From assembly GCA_002311025.1 (NCBI GenBank), contig DBYY01000002.1, positions 1 through 64,000 of the forward strand: a stretch of DNA of 64,000 bases, read 5' to 3'. Shown piece after piece: positions 27,527 through 36,825 of the stretch (its first letter is position 1; each line of letters starts with the position of its first letter). This stretch comes from Candidatus Proelusimicrobium tauri. Its GTDB lineage: Bacteria > Elusimicrobiota > Elusimicrobia > Elusimicrobiales > Elusimicrobiaceae. Position numbers and translations under genes: made by a program. The notes under the pieces are model-generated. The model was not told the DNA's origin and ran no database searches. It worked only from the letters and a program-made list of their open reading frames with translations.

Positions 27527-30500
27527 TTATTGTTCATCTTTCACTAAAACAATATCCACACGGCGGTTTTGCGCGCGACCTTCTTTTGTATCATTAGAAG
27601 CAATAGGCATAGAATACCCTGCCCCTTGGGTGCGGATTTCGTTGGGATAGTTGTATTTAGCAAGTTCCTTTGCAACGGCATTGGCTCTTTCTAAAGACAA
27701 TTTTTTATTATATTCTTCCGGTCCGATATTATCGGTATGACCTTCTACCAAAATAACTGCATCTGGGTTGGCTTGAATATCTTCTTTCAAAGCATTTATT
27801 TTGTTTATGTTCAAGCGAGGTTTCTTGCTATCAAAAGCAAAGTTTGCCACTTCGGGAATGCTGGTTTGGCTGATAACTTTTTCTTCTTTGATGGTAGATT
27901 CCTGTTCGGCAATATCCACAGCCGTAATATGTTCTTCTTCGGAAGTTGTCTTCTCACAATCATAACAATCCTTCTCTGGTGCCTCTATTTGGTTCTGATT
28001 AGATTGTTCCTTCGTTTTGTTTCCGCCAAAAGCATATTTCAACCCTAGCATACCGGTATGATTGTAGTAATGCTTGCGCAATTCACCCAAGTAATTAATA
28101 CTGATAGTTAAGTGATTAGGAAAATGAATCCCCAGACCTAAATTGGCTTCCGCGCTAAATCTACCTAAGCGTTGACCATATACTCTATAGCTTGTCCCAT
28201 TGTCAATGCTTACAATAGCATCATTGCGATCCGTTAAAACATCATATCCGGCACCTAAATAGATTTCCGGTCTAAGTAAGCCGCTTCCCCATATTTTGCG
28301 CAACCCGGAACGCAAGGTAAGAATATCCATAGACTCTTTACTTACTTTTTGGCCTATACCGTCGGTATAATTTTTAGCCGCCAGATACTGGTAACGGACT
28401 TCCATTTCCGGGTTAAACCAATTTCCTTCGTAACCCAGCAAGGCGCGTGCCCCATAAAACTGGGCGTTATAATCGTCTTTATACATGGTTCCCATCACTT
28501 GTTTCTTCTCATCAACATTTGAACTTCCATACGACAGCAAACCACTCGCATACATATCACCCAAAGCATACTCTCCGTAAACAAAGGCTGTATTGGTTTC
28601 AAAATTCATATTGCGTTGGAGGGTGTTTACATCAGCATTATCTCGTTGGAATCCTAAACCTAGTGAAGACCCATTTTCAAAAAGTTTATCAATACCAATA
28701 ATAATGCCTTGATGTTTATCATCAAATCCGTAATATTTACCCTGAGCAGAAAGTTTGGCTTTTCTGCCATATACTTCTGCCCATACACGCACATATTCTT
28801 TATGAAGATCTATATCACTGCGCAAATGACGCGATACGGTGCTGAGTAATATATCTTGTTGCACAGAAGCAACCTCTTGCATGACCGGTATATCTACCGG
28901 AGCCAAGGCTGTTAACTCACGCAGCAAAGCCACTCCGTCGTTCTGGGCTAAATCATTCAAGCCGTCTGCCAGCGGACTCGCCGGAGAAAACGGCGGACCA
29001 TCTATCCAAGCAGCAGCAGCCTCTATATTAGTGCGGGTGCCATTATTTTCAGCAGCAACGTCAGCACCATCTTTAAAACGGGTAATGGTATACCACCCAT
29101 TTTTATCTTTCTTTTCAAAGAGATAGATATTATTGCTAAACGAGTCTGAAAAATTGTTAAAATCAGTAGAACTAGTTGCTTTCAACAATTGAATATCGGC
29201 AGACTCTCCCTTATTGACAATTCCATGCTCTAAAGTGGCATGCAAATTAGCACCGTCAACTACCGTAATGGTATCAGCCTCTAACTGCCCATATTCAGAA
29301 AGAGCATTAACTTTAAGTGCTAATGTAGAACCGTTGTCAAAGTTTGCCTCTTGGACTTTGACGTCGTGTTCTTGTATATTGATAGTTGAACCCGAATTCG
29401 CATTCAAAATGACGGTTCCATCATTAAAAGTATTCGCCCCGGCAGTAAGCGTTCCATTGTTTATATTAACGGTGTTATTAGAAATTGTTCCGGCGCTAAA
29501 ATCAGCCACACCGGTAATATTAGTAATACCTGCATAAGATATACTAGCGGATTCGCTGTGCGTAATTCCCTTAACCGAGCTGTTATTCAAATTCAGCACC
29601 CCACCGTTTTGCACATTCACATTTAGGGTGGAATTGTTTAATGTCAACTCAGAATTAACAATAGTGCCGCCGTCATCTTCTGCCCCGTTGTAGAGGTTTA
29701 ATATAGTGCCGGAGGAAGTTGAATTATCAAATGTTGCAGACGCACCCTGTGTGTTATAGAGCAAGTAAGCGGCGGTATTATCGCTAAAATCACCGGAAAC
29801 GGCAAAGGTTCCTTTTTCGTTATAAAGTAAAGCATTGGAAGCGGTATTGTTTGAAAAATCGCCCACAATAGAAAGTGATGCCGTGCCCACATGGTGAATT
29901 AAATCCTCGGCGGTGTTGTTGTCAAAAGTTCCTTTAATATCACCCAATGCTACTGCGTTGGTGTTGTTAATCAAATGACCGGAAGAAGAAGTATTTCCGG
30001 TAAAATCTCCAGTCAATTTACCTAAGGTTCCGCTGTCGTTAAAAATAATGTCCAGTTCTGCCGTATTATTGGTAAAATCGCCCGTAATATCCCCTATTGT
30101 ACCGGTTTTGTTATTAATCAAGTAACTTGTGGTGGAAGTGTTTCCGATAAAATCTCCCGAGATATTGCCGAGTTGCCCGCCATCACTATTTTTTAATATT
30201 TCCTGCTTACTTGTATTATCAATGAAATCGCCTGTAATGTTACCCGTCACTCCGATACGATTGTTAAAGATAATACCGTTCACACTTGTATTGTTAATGA
30301 TATTGCCGGAAATGTCTCCCAGCGTGCCGTCGTTGTTATTAATCAGATTGGACTTGCTCGTGTTTCCGATTAAATCCGCAGACCATACTTTTATCATTCC
30401 ATCTGTATTATGTATTAAGATGTTGGTATTTACAGTATTATAGGCCAGCAAACCGGAAAATGTGTTTATCGTTCCGGAATAGTTATTAATCATAAATTGT

Positions 30501-31633
30501 TCTGATGTGTTACCTAGCAGCGTAGTATTTAAGATCTCCGTGGTTCCTTTTCTGTTGAAAATGACAGTATGCCCCATAGTATTATTTACCGCGGTTATAT
30601 TTGCTGTATTAATTTTGCTCGTATTATTATTTACTAAATAATATGTGGTATTGTTAACAAAAGTGGCTGTAATAGTACCAATCTGGGAAGGAGTTGAAGA
30701 AAAGGAAAGTTCGTTGTTGATAATAGCTCCTTCTGTAGCGGAAGCTTGGTTGGCAATAAAATTACCGCTAATATTTCCAAGATAAGCCCCATTGCGATTG
30801 GCGATGATAGCATTTCCTTGTATATTGTTACTAATAAAGTCCCCTTTAATAGAAGAAATAGTCCCTTGGTTATTGCTAATTATCCGTGACGAATTTTCAC
30901 CCGTGTTACCTATAAAATCCCCGGTAATTGAGCCAATCTTTCCAAGATAATTGTTAATAATAGCTCCGCTTCCGACTTGGTTACCAATAAAATTGGAATT
31001 AATTTCCCCAATTTGGTCATTATAACTGTTATTAATGATGCTGCCAGTGCTTGTTTCGTTGTTAATAAAATCTCCAGTAATCTTGCCTATTTCATAGTTA
31101 GTGCTACCTCCGGTAGAGTTATTTAACACCGAAATGGAACCTGTATTTCCAATAAAATCTGCCGCCACGGTGCCTATTTTACCGGTGTTTCGCAAGCGCG
31201 GATTTGTATCATTGAGAAATAGACCTGAAATCGTATCTCCCGAACGGTCAGCCGAGTTAACAATATTACTAAGAGCGGTGTCGTATTTTACTGTAATCGG
31301 AGTAGAAGAAAAAGGAACATTGATTGCAACTGTATTTGTACCTAAATCGTAAGTATATGTCGTTTTAGTTAAATAAAGATCATACGCTTTTGTGCCTACT
31401 ATTTCACCGGTATCACCATTGACCTGCGTCAAGATAATTGAGTTTGCAGTAGGGGTAGTGGTTTCCACTAATGTATAAGCAGACGATAGGAGAGTTGGAG
31501 TATCCCCCGGAGTAATCGTAGTGGCCACTAAAGGAATTGCCAACAACAAATAAAACAGAAAAATAATTATCTTTTTCAATGAATAAATATTTTTAGTTTT
31601 TTGTTGAGTTTTAATTTTTCTTTTTATTTTCAT
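27527..31633 (-). CDS. Autotransporter with C-terminal OmpA peptidoglycan-binding domain
   Basis: A 1368-aa protein. A signal peptide lies near residues 18-42 after a basic N-terminus. The passenger to about residue 900 is built from repeats of the form LG-I-TGDFIGNTS-x-x-LINN, alternating 'NNT' and 'GDF' turns, predicted to be a beta-helix. An autotransporter beta-barrel spans about 945-1205 (starting VWAEVYGRKAKLSA and ending LKYAFGGNK). Unusually the chain continues: a linker (EEHITAVDIAEQES) and then an OmpA_C domain at about 1260-1368 (FAFDSKK, VEGHTDNIGPEEYNK, EGRAQNRRVDIV). The barrel is therefore followed by a periplasmic domain that should grip peptidoglycan. It is the third gene of the operon, 42 bases after the AIDA-type autotransporter, with an AAAGGA ribosome site. 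Confidence 0.9.
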   Translation of the reverse strand: MKIKRKIKTQQKTKNIYSLKKIIIFLFYLLLAIPLVATTITPGDTPTLLSSAYTLVETTTPTANSIILTQVNGDTGEIVGTKAYDLYLTKTTYTYDLGTNTVAINVPFSSTPITVKYDTALSNIVNSADRSGDTISGLFLNDTNPRLRNTGKIGTVAADFIGNTGSISVLNNSTGGSTNYEIGKITGDFINNETSTGSIINNSYNDQIGEINSNFIGNQVGSGAIINNYLGKIGSITGDFIGNTGENSSRIISNNQGTISSIKGDFISNNIQGNAIIANRNGAYLGNISGNFIANQASATEGAIINNELSFSSTPSQIGTITATFVNNTTYYLVNNNTSKINTANITAVNNTMGHTVIFNRKGTTEILNTTLLGNTSEQFMINNYSGTINTFSGLLAYNTVNTNILIHNTDGMIKVWSADLIGNTSKSNLINNNDGTLGDISGNIINNTSVNGIIFNNRIGVTGNITGDFIDNTSKQEILKNSDGGQLGNISGDFIGNTSTTSYLINNKTGTIGDITGDFTNNTAELDIIFNDSGTLGKLTGDFTGNTSSSGHLINNTNAVALGDIKGTFDNNTAEDLIHHVGTASLSIVGDFSNNTASNALLYNEKGTFAVSGDFSDNTAAYLLYNTQGASATFDNSTSSGTILNLYNGAEDDGGTIVNSELTLNNSTLNVNVQNGGVLNLNNSSVKGITHSESASISYAGITNITGVADFSAGTISNNTVNINNGTLTAGANTFNDGTVILNANSGSTINIQEHDVKVQEANFDNGSTLALKVNALSEYGQLEADTITVVDGANLHATLEHGIVNKGESADIQLLKATSSTDFNNFSDSFSNNIYLFEKKDKNGWYTITRFKDGADVAAENNGTRTNIEAAAAWIDGPPFSPASPLADGLNDLAQNDGVALLRELTALAPVDIPVMQEVASVQQDILLSTVSRHLRSDIDLHKEYVRVWAEVYGRKAKLSAQGKYYGFDDKHQGIIIGIDKLFENGSSLGLGFQRDNADVNTLQRNMNFETNTAFVYGEYALGDMYASGLLSYGSSNVDEKKQVMGTMYKDDYNAQFYGARALLGYEGNWFNPEMEVRYQYLAAKNYTDGIGQKVSKESMDILTLRSGLRKIWGSGLLRPEIYLGAGYDVLTDRNDAIVSIDNGTSYRVYGQRLGRFSAEANLGLGIHFPNHLTISINYLGELRKHYYNHTGMLGLKYAFGGNKTKEQSNQNQIEAPEKDCYDCEKTTSEEEHITAVDIAEQESTIKEEKVISQTSIPEVANFAFDSKKPRLNINKINALKEDIQANPDAVILVEGHTDNIGPEEYNKKLSLERANAVAKELAKYNYPNEIRTQGAGYSMPIASNDTKEGRAQNRRVDIVLVKDEQ
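27546..27720 (-). repeat. 175-bp perfect direct repeat, copy 1
   Basis: These bases, coding the C-terminal part of the OmpA domain, are identical to 31716-31890. Sequence outside the block diverges. This indicates recent gene conversion or duplication between the two autotransporter genes. Confidence 0.9.
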
Positions 31634-31675
31634 TATTTTGTCCTTTTAATTTAGTTAATTATTTATCTTCATAAG

Positions 31676-34600
31676 TTAGTCGTTGTTATTATCATCTTTA
31701 ACATCATCTTTTACCAAAACAATATCCACACGGCGGTTTTGCGCGCGACCTTCTTTTGTATCATTAGAAGCAATAGGCATAGAATACCCTGCCCCTTGGG
31801 TGCGGATTTCGTTGGGATAGTTGTATTTAGCAAGTTCCTTTGCAACGGCATTGGCTCTTTCTAAAGACAATTTTTTATTATATTCTTCCGACCCTATATT
31901 ATCGGTATGACCTTCTACCAAAATAATTGCATCCGGGTTGGATTGAATATCTTCCATCAAGGCATCCATTTTGCTCTTATCCAAGGAAATTTCTTTGCTG
32001 GCAAAAGCAAAGTTTGCCATTTCTGGAGTGTTGGATAAGATGATTAGATTTTCCTCTTGAACGGGAGATTCCTGTTTAGCAATATCTACGGTCGTAATAT
32101 ATTCTTCTTCCTTCACCGTATCCTTTTGGATTTGATTAGATTGTTTCTTTGTTTTGTTCCCGCCAAATGCATATCGGATACCAGCGTGTACACCCCAGCC
32201 TTTCACTTTATTGCTGGCCTCATAACTTCCTATGCCATACCAGTAGAGGTTGTCTGTCAATTGCATATTTAGCCCGGCATTAACCTCTGCCGTGCCGCCT
32301 TTTAAGTTGCTATCAGCACTTTCACCATCATACGAAATAGTATTTTTCCCGTTAAATTCATATCTGTATGCCAACTCTAACAACGGCTCTATTAGTAGTC
32401 CGTTACTGCGAACAACATTGTATGATAACAAGACTGCTGCTTTGGCATTAATATAGTTCGTAGAATCATAGTTTATTTTAGCAGTAGTATTTGATACAGA
32501 TGCTTCATCAGCTGATGCATTCATATATCCCACTTCTACTTTTGGCTCTATACGGATAAAGCGGTTTCGTGATAGTTCTCGGTTTATGCTTTTTCCGCCT
32601 TCTATACTGGTTGTAAACACATTTCGGCTTGGCTTATATGCCAGTTCTGTTCCAAGACTAGAGTAGTTTTTCATATCAAGTTTAGTCCAAAAATTACGTG
32701 CTGCTAAGTCCACAAACCATCCGTTCTCATTTGTCAATGTTGCATAGACGCCTACACTTGGGGATTCCCCCTCCCCTTTGTTATAATTCCCATTGTAGTT
32801 CTTGGTCTTGATACTGTTGGCTTTTACAAAACCAACTAATACACCGGCATATAACTTTGTAGGTTCTTCAGCTCTGAACAGCCAGTCGTATCCGGCTTCA
32901 ACACCAAATAAACTCATGTCCGTCTTGATAAAATCGTTAACGCTCATGTCTTTATAGTAGCTACGCACCCATACCCCTTGTTTTGCATCAGTGTTGTTCA
33001 TAGCGCGTAAATCGCCTAAACGCTTTTGTAGGGAGTTCATACCCATTTGCGCTATTACTACGTTCATAACAGGGATGTTGAGCATGGTTTTAAATAAATC
33101 TGTTTTAAGTCCAGTTGAACGTAAGTAATAATCCGGATCGGATTCGTTTTGAAATAACTTATATATGTTGCTGCCTTCATCCCATTGGCCGCCTACTAAA
33201 TCAAAAGTCCCATTGACTGTGGCACTGCTGTCAAAATCTACTAGTTTAATGCCGTCGCCGGTTGTTTCGTTAGTTCGTGCGGCAACATTGTTCAACTTTA
33301 ATTTTGCATCACCTGTATAATTGCCCGTAATGTGTAATTGGTCGGCCGTTTGGTTTTCCAGGTCAACGCCCATATCAAAAACAGTATTATTGGCGGTTAA
33401 ATTCTCTATTTCTACCATAGTCCTACTGCCTAAATATCTCGTATCAATAGTTAGATTTGCATCGGTAAGCGAAATATTTCCTTGCCAAACATTTCTACCA
33501 TACACCGTAATAGATCCGCCACTAGCAGTTAATCCGTTAATGTTGGCGTTGCTATAAAGCTTAAGCTCGCCTTCATTATAAATCGTTGTATCATTGGCTG
33601 AACCGTAGACGAATTGAGTCCCGCCGAAAATAGAGGTATTACTAGCAAGACAGTTATTATAAACATATTGAGTTCCACCGCTGTTTATGGTCGTATCAAT
33701 AGCCGAACCGCCGGAACCAATTTCCTGCTTCCCTCCGCTATTAATGATTGTAGAGATAGCCTTGGCAGAGCTGCCGTAGATGTATTGATACCCAGAGCCA
33801 TTAACGATTGTCTCATTAGCCGTGCCATAGGCGTGAAGCAATTGCCCCCCTCCGCTATTAATGGTTGTAGAATTAGCCGTTCCGCCGGAGTAAATTAGTT
33901 GTTCCCCAAAACTATTAATGATTGTAGAGATAGCCGTGCCGCCGTTGGAAATGTATTGAGTCCCCAAACGATTAATGATTGTAGAGATAGCCGAACCACC
34001 GCTGGAAATTTTTTGATGCCCATAGCTATTAATGTTTGTTTCTTTAGCCAAACCGTTGTCGAAGATGTTTTGATGTCCTCGGCTGATAGTTGTACTGATA
34101 GCTACACCGCCGGAATAGATTTTCTGCTCGCCACCGTTTATGGTCGTTATATTAGCGCTACCGCCGTAGTTGATGATTTGATACCCGCCGCTATTTATAG
34201 TGGTATCGTTAACTTTACCACCATAAGATATTATCTGCGATCCTGCAGATAATACGATCGTGTCACTAGCACTACCAACTGAGTTAACGATTTGTGATCC
34301 ATGGGCAGAGATAACCGTGCTATTAGCAAGCCCCCATGCATCAACTTGTTGGTGTCCTCCAGAAAGGATATTTGTATGATATGCTATACCTTCGACAATT
34401 TGTGATCCCCCGGATATAAATGTACTTTCAGCAGTAGCATTATAGTCAATATATTGACTTCCAGCACTTATGTGCACACCACGAGCACTACCCCCTTCTT
34501 TAATGGTTTGACGTCCTCCGCTTATATGGGCACCATAATCCTTACCACCGCCATAAATATATTGAGAACCACCGGAGTTTATAGAAGTGTCAGATGTTAC

Positions 34601-34924
34601 CCCATATACTGCAATCATATCTCCGGAATTGGCAACCAGCCCCGTAGATGTTTGACCTGCCAAAACAGTTGTACTAGTTGTACTTGCAGCATAAACCGGC
34701 AGTGCCATATTATTGGCTAACATCGCACCCATTGTTGCCGTGTAAATAGCTTGCCGCCCTCCATTATAAATACGCGATACCAAGCGTTCGCCAAAGCCAC
34801 GGCTGGATACAAAACACGGGCTGATTACCGCTGCACTGCAGCTGGAACAATACCGTTGTTCCAAGTCCTGTATAATGGCACTGGAATAAATATTTTCATT
34901 CTGTTTATGTTGGCGGTTTGACAT
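31676..34924 (-). CDS. AIDA-type autotransporter with C-terminal OmpA domain
   Basis: A 1082-aa protein. The N-terminus is odd: about 60 polar residues including EQRYCSSCSA, then a hydrophobic stretch (AIYTATMGAMLANNMALPVYA) that looks like a signal core with cleavage near residue 80. Residues about 90-470 are AIDA repeats of 18-20 residues (GGSANITTINGGEQKIYSGG type), the strand-loop-strand acceptor for O-heptosylation. The beta-barrel runs from about 648 (GVWVRSYYKDMSV) to 920 (GIRYAFGGNK). A linker (EEEYITTVDIAKQES) and an OmpA_C domain (about 976-1082) follow. The gene directly upstream encodes the matching heptosyltransferase, ten bases away; AGGAGAT precedes the ATG. Confidence 0.92.
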   Translation of the reverse strand: MSNRQHKQNENIYSSAIIQDLEQRYCSSCSAAVISPCFVSSRGFGERLVSRIYNGGRQAIYTATMGAMLANNMALPVYAASTTSTTVLAGQTSTGLVANSGDMIAVYGVTSDTSINSGGSQYIYGGGKDYGAHISGGRQTIKEGGSARGVHISAGSQYIDYNATAESTFISGGSQIVEGIAYHTNILSGGHQQVDAWGLANSTVISAHGSQIVNSVGSASDTIVLSAGSQIISYGGKVNDTTINSGGYQIINYGGSANITTINGGEQKIYSGGVAISTTISRGHQNIFDNGLAKETNINSYGHQKISSGGSAISTIINRLGTQYISNGGTAISTIINSFGEQLIYSGGTANSTTINSGGGQLLHAYGTANETIVNGSGYQYIYGSSAKAISTIINSGGKQEIGSGGSAIDTTINSGGTQYVYNNCLASNTSIFGGTQFVYGSANDTTIYNEGELKLYSNANINGLTASGGSITVYGRNVWQGNISLTDANLTIDTRYLGSRTMVEIENLTANNTVFDMGVDLENQTADQLHITGNYTGDAKLKLNNVAARTNETTGDGIKLVDFDSSATVNGTFDLVGGQWDEGSNIYKLFQNESDPDYYLRSTGLKTDLFKTMLNIPVMNVVIAQMGMNSLQKRLGDLRAMNNTDAKQGVWVRSYYKDMSVNDFIKTDMSLFGVEAGYDWLFRAEEPTKLYAGVLVGFVKANSIKTKNYNGNYNKGEGESPSVGVYATLTNENGWFVDLAARNFWTKLDMKNYSSLGTELAYKPSRNVFTTSIEGGKSINRELSRNRFIRIEPKVEVGYMNASADEASVSNTTAKINYDSTNYINAKAAVLLSYNVVRSNGLLIEPLLELAYRYEFNGKNTISYDGESADSNLKGGTAEVNAGLNMQLTDNLYWYGIGSYEASNKVKGWGVHAGIRYAFGGNKTKKQSNQIQKDTVKEEEYITTVDIAKQESPVQEENLIILSNTPEMANFAFASKEISLDKSKMDALMEDIQSNPDAIILVEGHTDNIGSEEYNKKLSLERANAVAKELAKYNYPNEIRTQGAGYSMPIASNDTKEGRAQNRRVDIVLVKDDVKDDNNND
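31716..31890 (-). repeat. 175-bp perfect direct repeat, copy 2
   Basis: Identical to 27546-27720, in the same orientation and 4170 bases apart. Recombination between the copies would delete most of the 27.5-31.7 kb autotransporter and leave a hybrid end. Confidence 0.9.
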
Positions 34925-34934
34925 TTTATATCTC

Positions 34935-36284
34935 CTATTTATTTGATGGTTTTTTATCGTCTTTTGGCGCAGTTAATTGGCAATCCTGCATCAATTGTTT
35001 AATGTGTCCAATGACTTGTTTGCCCGTTATCAGGCGGGTGCACTCATATTGGCGGTCGTTATCTTTAAATTTGGGACACCAAAAATAGTCATAGTGATCA
35101 AAATTAAAATTTACATCATCCCAACAACCATTACAACCGTGGGAATTAAAAACACGATACGGAGTGTAAAACTCACAAGTCGGCAGCGTAAAACCGCTTA
35201 TAAGAATTATTGGTATATTGGTGCACCACGCTAGCCATGTCAAGCCCGAAGAAAGTCCTATAAAAAAGTCCGCGTGTTCTAATAATTCAATGCGTTCCTG
35301 CAAAGGCTTTTCTCCTGTAAAATCTTCCGCGTCGTGTGGCATTCTGTTCCAAGTATATTTGAAACCCGTTACAGGTTCTTTATCTATACAAATTACACGA
35401 TAGCCTAAATCTTTTAAATACGCTACAACTTGTTCCCAACCATAACCGTTATTCCAAAACTTGGCTTGCGAACTGGATTTTGTGGCGATACATACATATC
35501 TCTCTTTAATCTTGCGTTTTCTGCCTAACTTGACTTTTGGTGCTTCCTCGCGCGTGTCCACTCCTAAAATATATCCTGCGGTGCGGTGTAATCCTACTTT
35601 TCTAAAATCGATCGGTTGGTGAGTATCATTCCCTTTGAAAAATAATCCCAACATATAACTGGCATAAGGTTTTTCAAAGCGTGTTTTTCCGGGCAAGTGA
35701 GTGAAAAATAAATTGGGATATTGTGCTTCAAAAATCTCAGCCATATTTTTTGCCATGGTAATTTCAGCCGCGCATTTATGCTTTTTTTGAAATCTATCTG
35801 CGTATGTCATCCAACCGATAATGTCACCAAGCGTGCCCACCGGGAATTTGATTTGCACTTCTTTGCCTGTAAGATTTAAGGTGTGATTTAAGATAGGTTC
35901 CTTCTCGCCGCGCACCCAAACTCGGATACGGAACGGAATATAGTATTTTTTCGTGCTTAATACCCATCCTTCGTCGGCATCACATGCAAAAATGATATTA
36001 TCTGTTTCATCATCTTCAATTTGAACATGCCATTTGCCTTTTGGTAGAAGCACACGCGCACCGTCATTAAAATCGTATCTAATGCCCATCGGACCTTCCT
36101 GCGTGGGAATAGCAGGAGCATTTACCACAAACGGATTTTGAGGTTTTGGCTGTTGTTGTGTATTTACAGAGGCGGTTACATCTTGCGGGGCTTGCGTGGA
36201 GGAATTGGCTGTCGCTACCCCCTGAGAATGGGTTGAATTGTGGGCAGAGTCAGTATTTGCACTTTGAGTCTGTTTTTCAGACAT
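34935..36284 (-). CDS. Autotransporter O-heptosyltransferase (BAHT family, TibC/AAH-like)
   Basis: A 449-aa cytoplasmic enzyme that by family transfers heptose from ADP-heptose to Ser/Thr of AIDA-type repeats before export. After a low-complexity Ser/Thr/Gln-rich N-terminus (about 60 residues) it has the typical beta-barrel-like entry (GPMGIRYDFNDGARVLLP) and the GT9-like donor domain (FIGLSSGLTWLAW). The C-terminus carries four cysteines, C384-x2-C387-x15-C403-x11-C415. This matches the iron-finger that in TibC binds Fe and holds the dodecamer. It is the first gene of the operon, directly upstream of an autotransporter with AIDA repeats, its expected substrate. Its ATG lies about 20 bases behind an intrinsic terminator (36304-36364), so expression should depend on read-through. 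Confidence 0.92.
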   Translation of the reverse strand: MSEKQTQSANTDSAHNSTHSQGVATANSSTQAPQDVTASVNTQQQPKPQNPFVVNAPAIPTQEGPMGIRYDFNDGARVLLPKGKWHVQIEDDETDNIIFACDADEGWVLSTKKYYIPFRIRVWVRGEKEPILNHTLNLTGKEVQIKFPVGTLGDIIGWMTYADRFQKKHKCAAEITMAKNMAEIFEAQYPNLFFTHLPGKTRFEKPYASYMLGLFFKGNDTHQPIDFRKVGLHRTAGYILGVDTREEAPKVKLGRKRKIKERYVCIATKSSSQAKFWNNGYGWEQVVAYLKDLGYRVICIDKEPVTGFKYTWNRMPHDAEDFTGEKPLQERIELLEHADFFIGLSSGLTWLAWCTNIPIILISGFTLPTCEFYTPYRVFNSHGCNGCWDDVNFNFDHYDYFWCPKFKDNDRQYECTRLITGKQVIGHIKQLMQDCQLTAPKDDKKPSNK

Positions 36285-36303
36285 ATATTCTTCTTTGATG
36301 TTG

Positions 36304-36495
36304 ACAAAAAAAGCGGCGATTTTATCAAGAGTTGTTCTTATGGCCTCTTAAAAAAATCGCCGCTGCCCAAATCTCCAATTAGGAGAAATGGGCAAAACTT
36401 AAGCGATTATTTGCTGGCTGAGAACATGCTTGAGAAAACGAATAATGTTTTTCCTCGCTCGACATGGGCTTTCCCCATGTTTCAACAAATAAATT
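36304..36495 (-). ncRNA. Structured leader unit B with intrinsic terminator (candidate attenuator)
   Basis: Read leftwards: TTATTTG (36486-36492) pairs with CAAATAA (36407-36413), closing a region with an ACATGGG/CCCATGT hairpin and a GAGG-AAAA/TTTTCTC hairpin. A GCCCA...TGGGC stem follows, then a terminator (AGCGGCGATTTT / AAAATCGCCGCT, 36312-36364) with seven T. It ends about 20 bases before the heptosyltransferase ATG. About 80% identical to unit A. Confidence 0.65.
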
Positions 36496-36540
36496 TTATT
36501 ACTTAATTTTTCAACTTAACCGCTAAATCTTTTATGTTGA

Positions 36541-36730
36541 CAAAAAAACGGCGATTTTATCAAGAGCTGTTCTCAGTGACTCTCCAAAAATCGCCGTTTC
36601 CCAAATCTCCAATTAGGAGAAATGGGCAAAACTTAAACGATTATTTGCTGGCTGAGAGCATGCACGGATAAATGAATAAGATTTTTCCTCGCTCGACATG
36701 GGCTTTCCCCATGTTTCAACAAATAAGCTT
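36541..36730 (-). ncRNA. Structured leader unit A with intrinsic terminator (tandem copy)
   Basis: Same architecture as unit B, 236 bases upstream in transcript order. The terminator stem reads AACGGCGATTTT / AAAATCGCCGTT (36547-36558 with 36587-36598) and is followed by T7. Relative to unit B, a G-C pair of the stem has become A-T with both partners changed, which supports a functional RNA stem. Confidence 0.65.
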
Positions 36731-36796
36731 TACAAAAGGTGTATACTAATTAATTTTTTGACTTAACTGCTAAATCTTTTTAATAAATACAGTTTT

Positions 36797-36825
36797 ATTT
36801 TAACATATCTATTCCAAAAAGTCTA
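36797..36825 (-). promoter_or_regulatory. Probable promoter of the tandem leader and heptosyltransferase operon
   Basis: Leftward TAGACT (36820-36825), 17-base spacer, TAAAAT (36797-36802) with a preceding TG (extended -10). This gives a leader of about 500 nt holding units A and B. Confidence 0.6.

Noticed and set aside
36285..36500. 6S RNA or tmRNA identity for the tandem structured units
   Set aside because: No tmRNA tag frame or tRNA-like ends, and the fold with two internal hairpins and its own terminator does not match the 6S central-bubble layout.
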